From contig NZ_JARZHF010000010.1 of the NCBI RefSeq assembly GCF_029891575.1, forward strand, positions 1-64,000: a DNA stretch of 64,000 nucleotides, in the 5' to 3' direction. This document shows positions 63,820-64,000 of the stretch, one piece after another (position 1 is the stretch's first letter; each line of letters opens with the position of its first letter). The notes beneath the pieces are model-generated. The model saw nothing but the letters and a program-made list of their open reading frames with translations. It was not told the DNA's origin and made no database searches. A program made the translations under genes and the position numbers. Origin of the DNA: Salipaludibacillus daqingensis (lineage in GTDB: Bacteria; Bacillota; Bacilli; Bacillales; Salisediminibacteriaceae).

Positions 63820-64000
63820 CGGAGGGACGGTTCTTGTGGTTGAGGAAAGATATTTCATTCAGTGAAAACATACATAAAATTCATTACAGTGATAAGAACT
63901 CCGGTAGAGATTCTATAACATCCACGTCTAACCATTTTCTGCTTCAATTAATAAATGAAACACTCTCTTTCTTAGGAAAGAGAGTGTTTCGCGTTGCTAA
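63820..64000 (+). repeat. Family 2 repeat (long element), copy D, cut by the window end
   Basis: Left end AACCGGAGGGACGGTTCTTG then TGGTTGAGG; internal GTGATAAGAACTCCGGTAGA; perfect hairpin AAACACTCTCTTTC (63958-63971) with GAAAGAGAGTGTTT (63976-63989), then CGCGTTGCTAA, the same place as GTTCCTCGTAGCTAA in copy C. The right end lies beyond the window. Confidence 0.78.

Noticed and set aside
56500-64000. CRISPR array, because of repeated short blocks
   Set aside because: The repeats are 220-300 bp elements spaced by whole genes, not regular 25-40 bp repeats with spacers, and no cas gene is present.

Overview
The window comes from a low-GC Gram-positive, spore-former-type bacterium, almost certainly of the family Bacillaceae. 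Support: a class III fructose-1,6-bisphosphatase very close to the B. subtilis enzyme, a ddl-murF pair, YqxD, DUF4317 and DUF4256 proteins, AGGAGG ribosome binding sites, and a two-peptide lantibiotic very close to haloduracin of Bacillus halodurans. I cannot fix the genus. I see no rRNA, tRNA or CRISPR array.

Layout. 0-9 kb: housekeeping genes (DoxX, YhgE/Pip-like membrane protein, DUF4317, YqxD, fbp, medium-chain dehydrogenase). 9.4-19.5 kb: an all-plus catabolic unit made of DUF3870, CoA-transferase A and B, thiolase, class III aminotransferase, a complete tripartite tricarboxylate-type (TctCBA) uptake system, an MlrC/M81 metallopeptidase and a creatininase-family amidohydrolase. Together they look like import, hydrolysis, transamination, CoA activation and thiolytic cleavage of an unknown amino or amide compound. 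19.9-25.4 kb: PPOX-fold protein, ddl, murF, class I fructose-bisphosphate aldolase, GNAT. 26-29.4 kb: EamA transporter and a minus-strand operon of ECF sigma factor, PadR-like regulator and HAAS-FtsW/RodA protein.

30.2-46.4 kb: an island. A PlcR-like regulator (HTH plus TPR) has an unannotated 43-residue secreted peptide ending like PapR encoded divergently from it. Next, on the minus strand, lies a two-component class II lantibiotic cluster. In transcription order it is lanA1 (alpha), lanM1, lanA2 (beta), lanM2, lanT, a small membrane protein behind its own palindromic operator, two complete LanF-permease-permease immunity transporters, and a small XRE regulator. 46.9-50 kb holds a decayed two-component system and an MMPL transporter. 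50.1-54.7 kb is a two-gene unit: a 1261-residue SF1 helicase with a long coiled-coil insertion, plus a winged-helix partner. It is followed at once by a fragment of the 3' end of the aldolase gene that sits 30 kb away.

54.8-64 kb: ferric-reductase-like membrane protein, an IS1182-type transposase fragment, alpha/beta hydrolase, DUF4256, a divergent MurE-like ligase, an MFS transporter and a frameshifted TIGR01777 epimerase. Outside about 25-56 kb the intergenic gaps are full of a repeat built on the core GGGACGGTTCT. In the left part it forms small hairpins and inverted pairs. In the right part it bounds elements of about 220-300 bp, placed after successive genes. The near absence of the repeat between 25 and 56 kb agrees with that middle part having been acquired separately.
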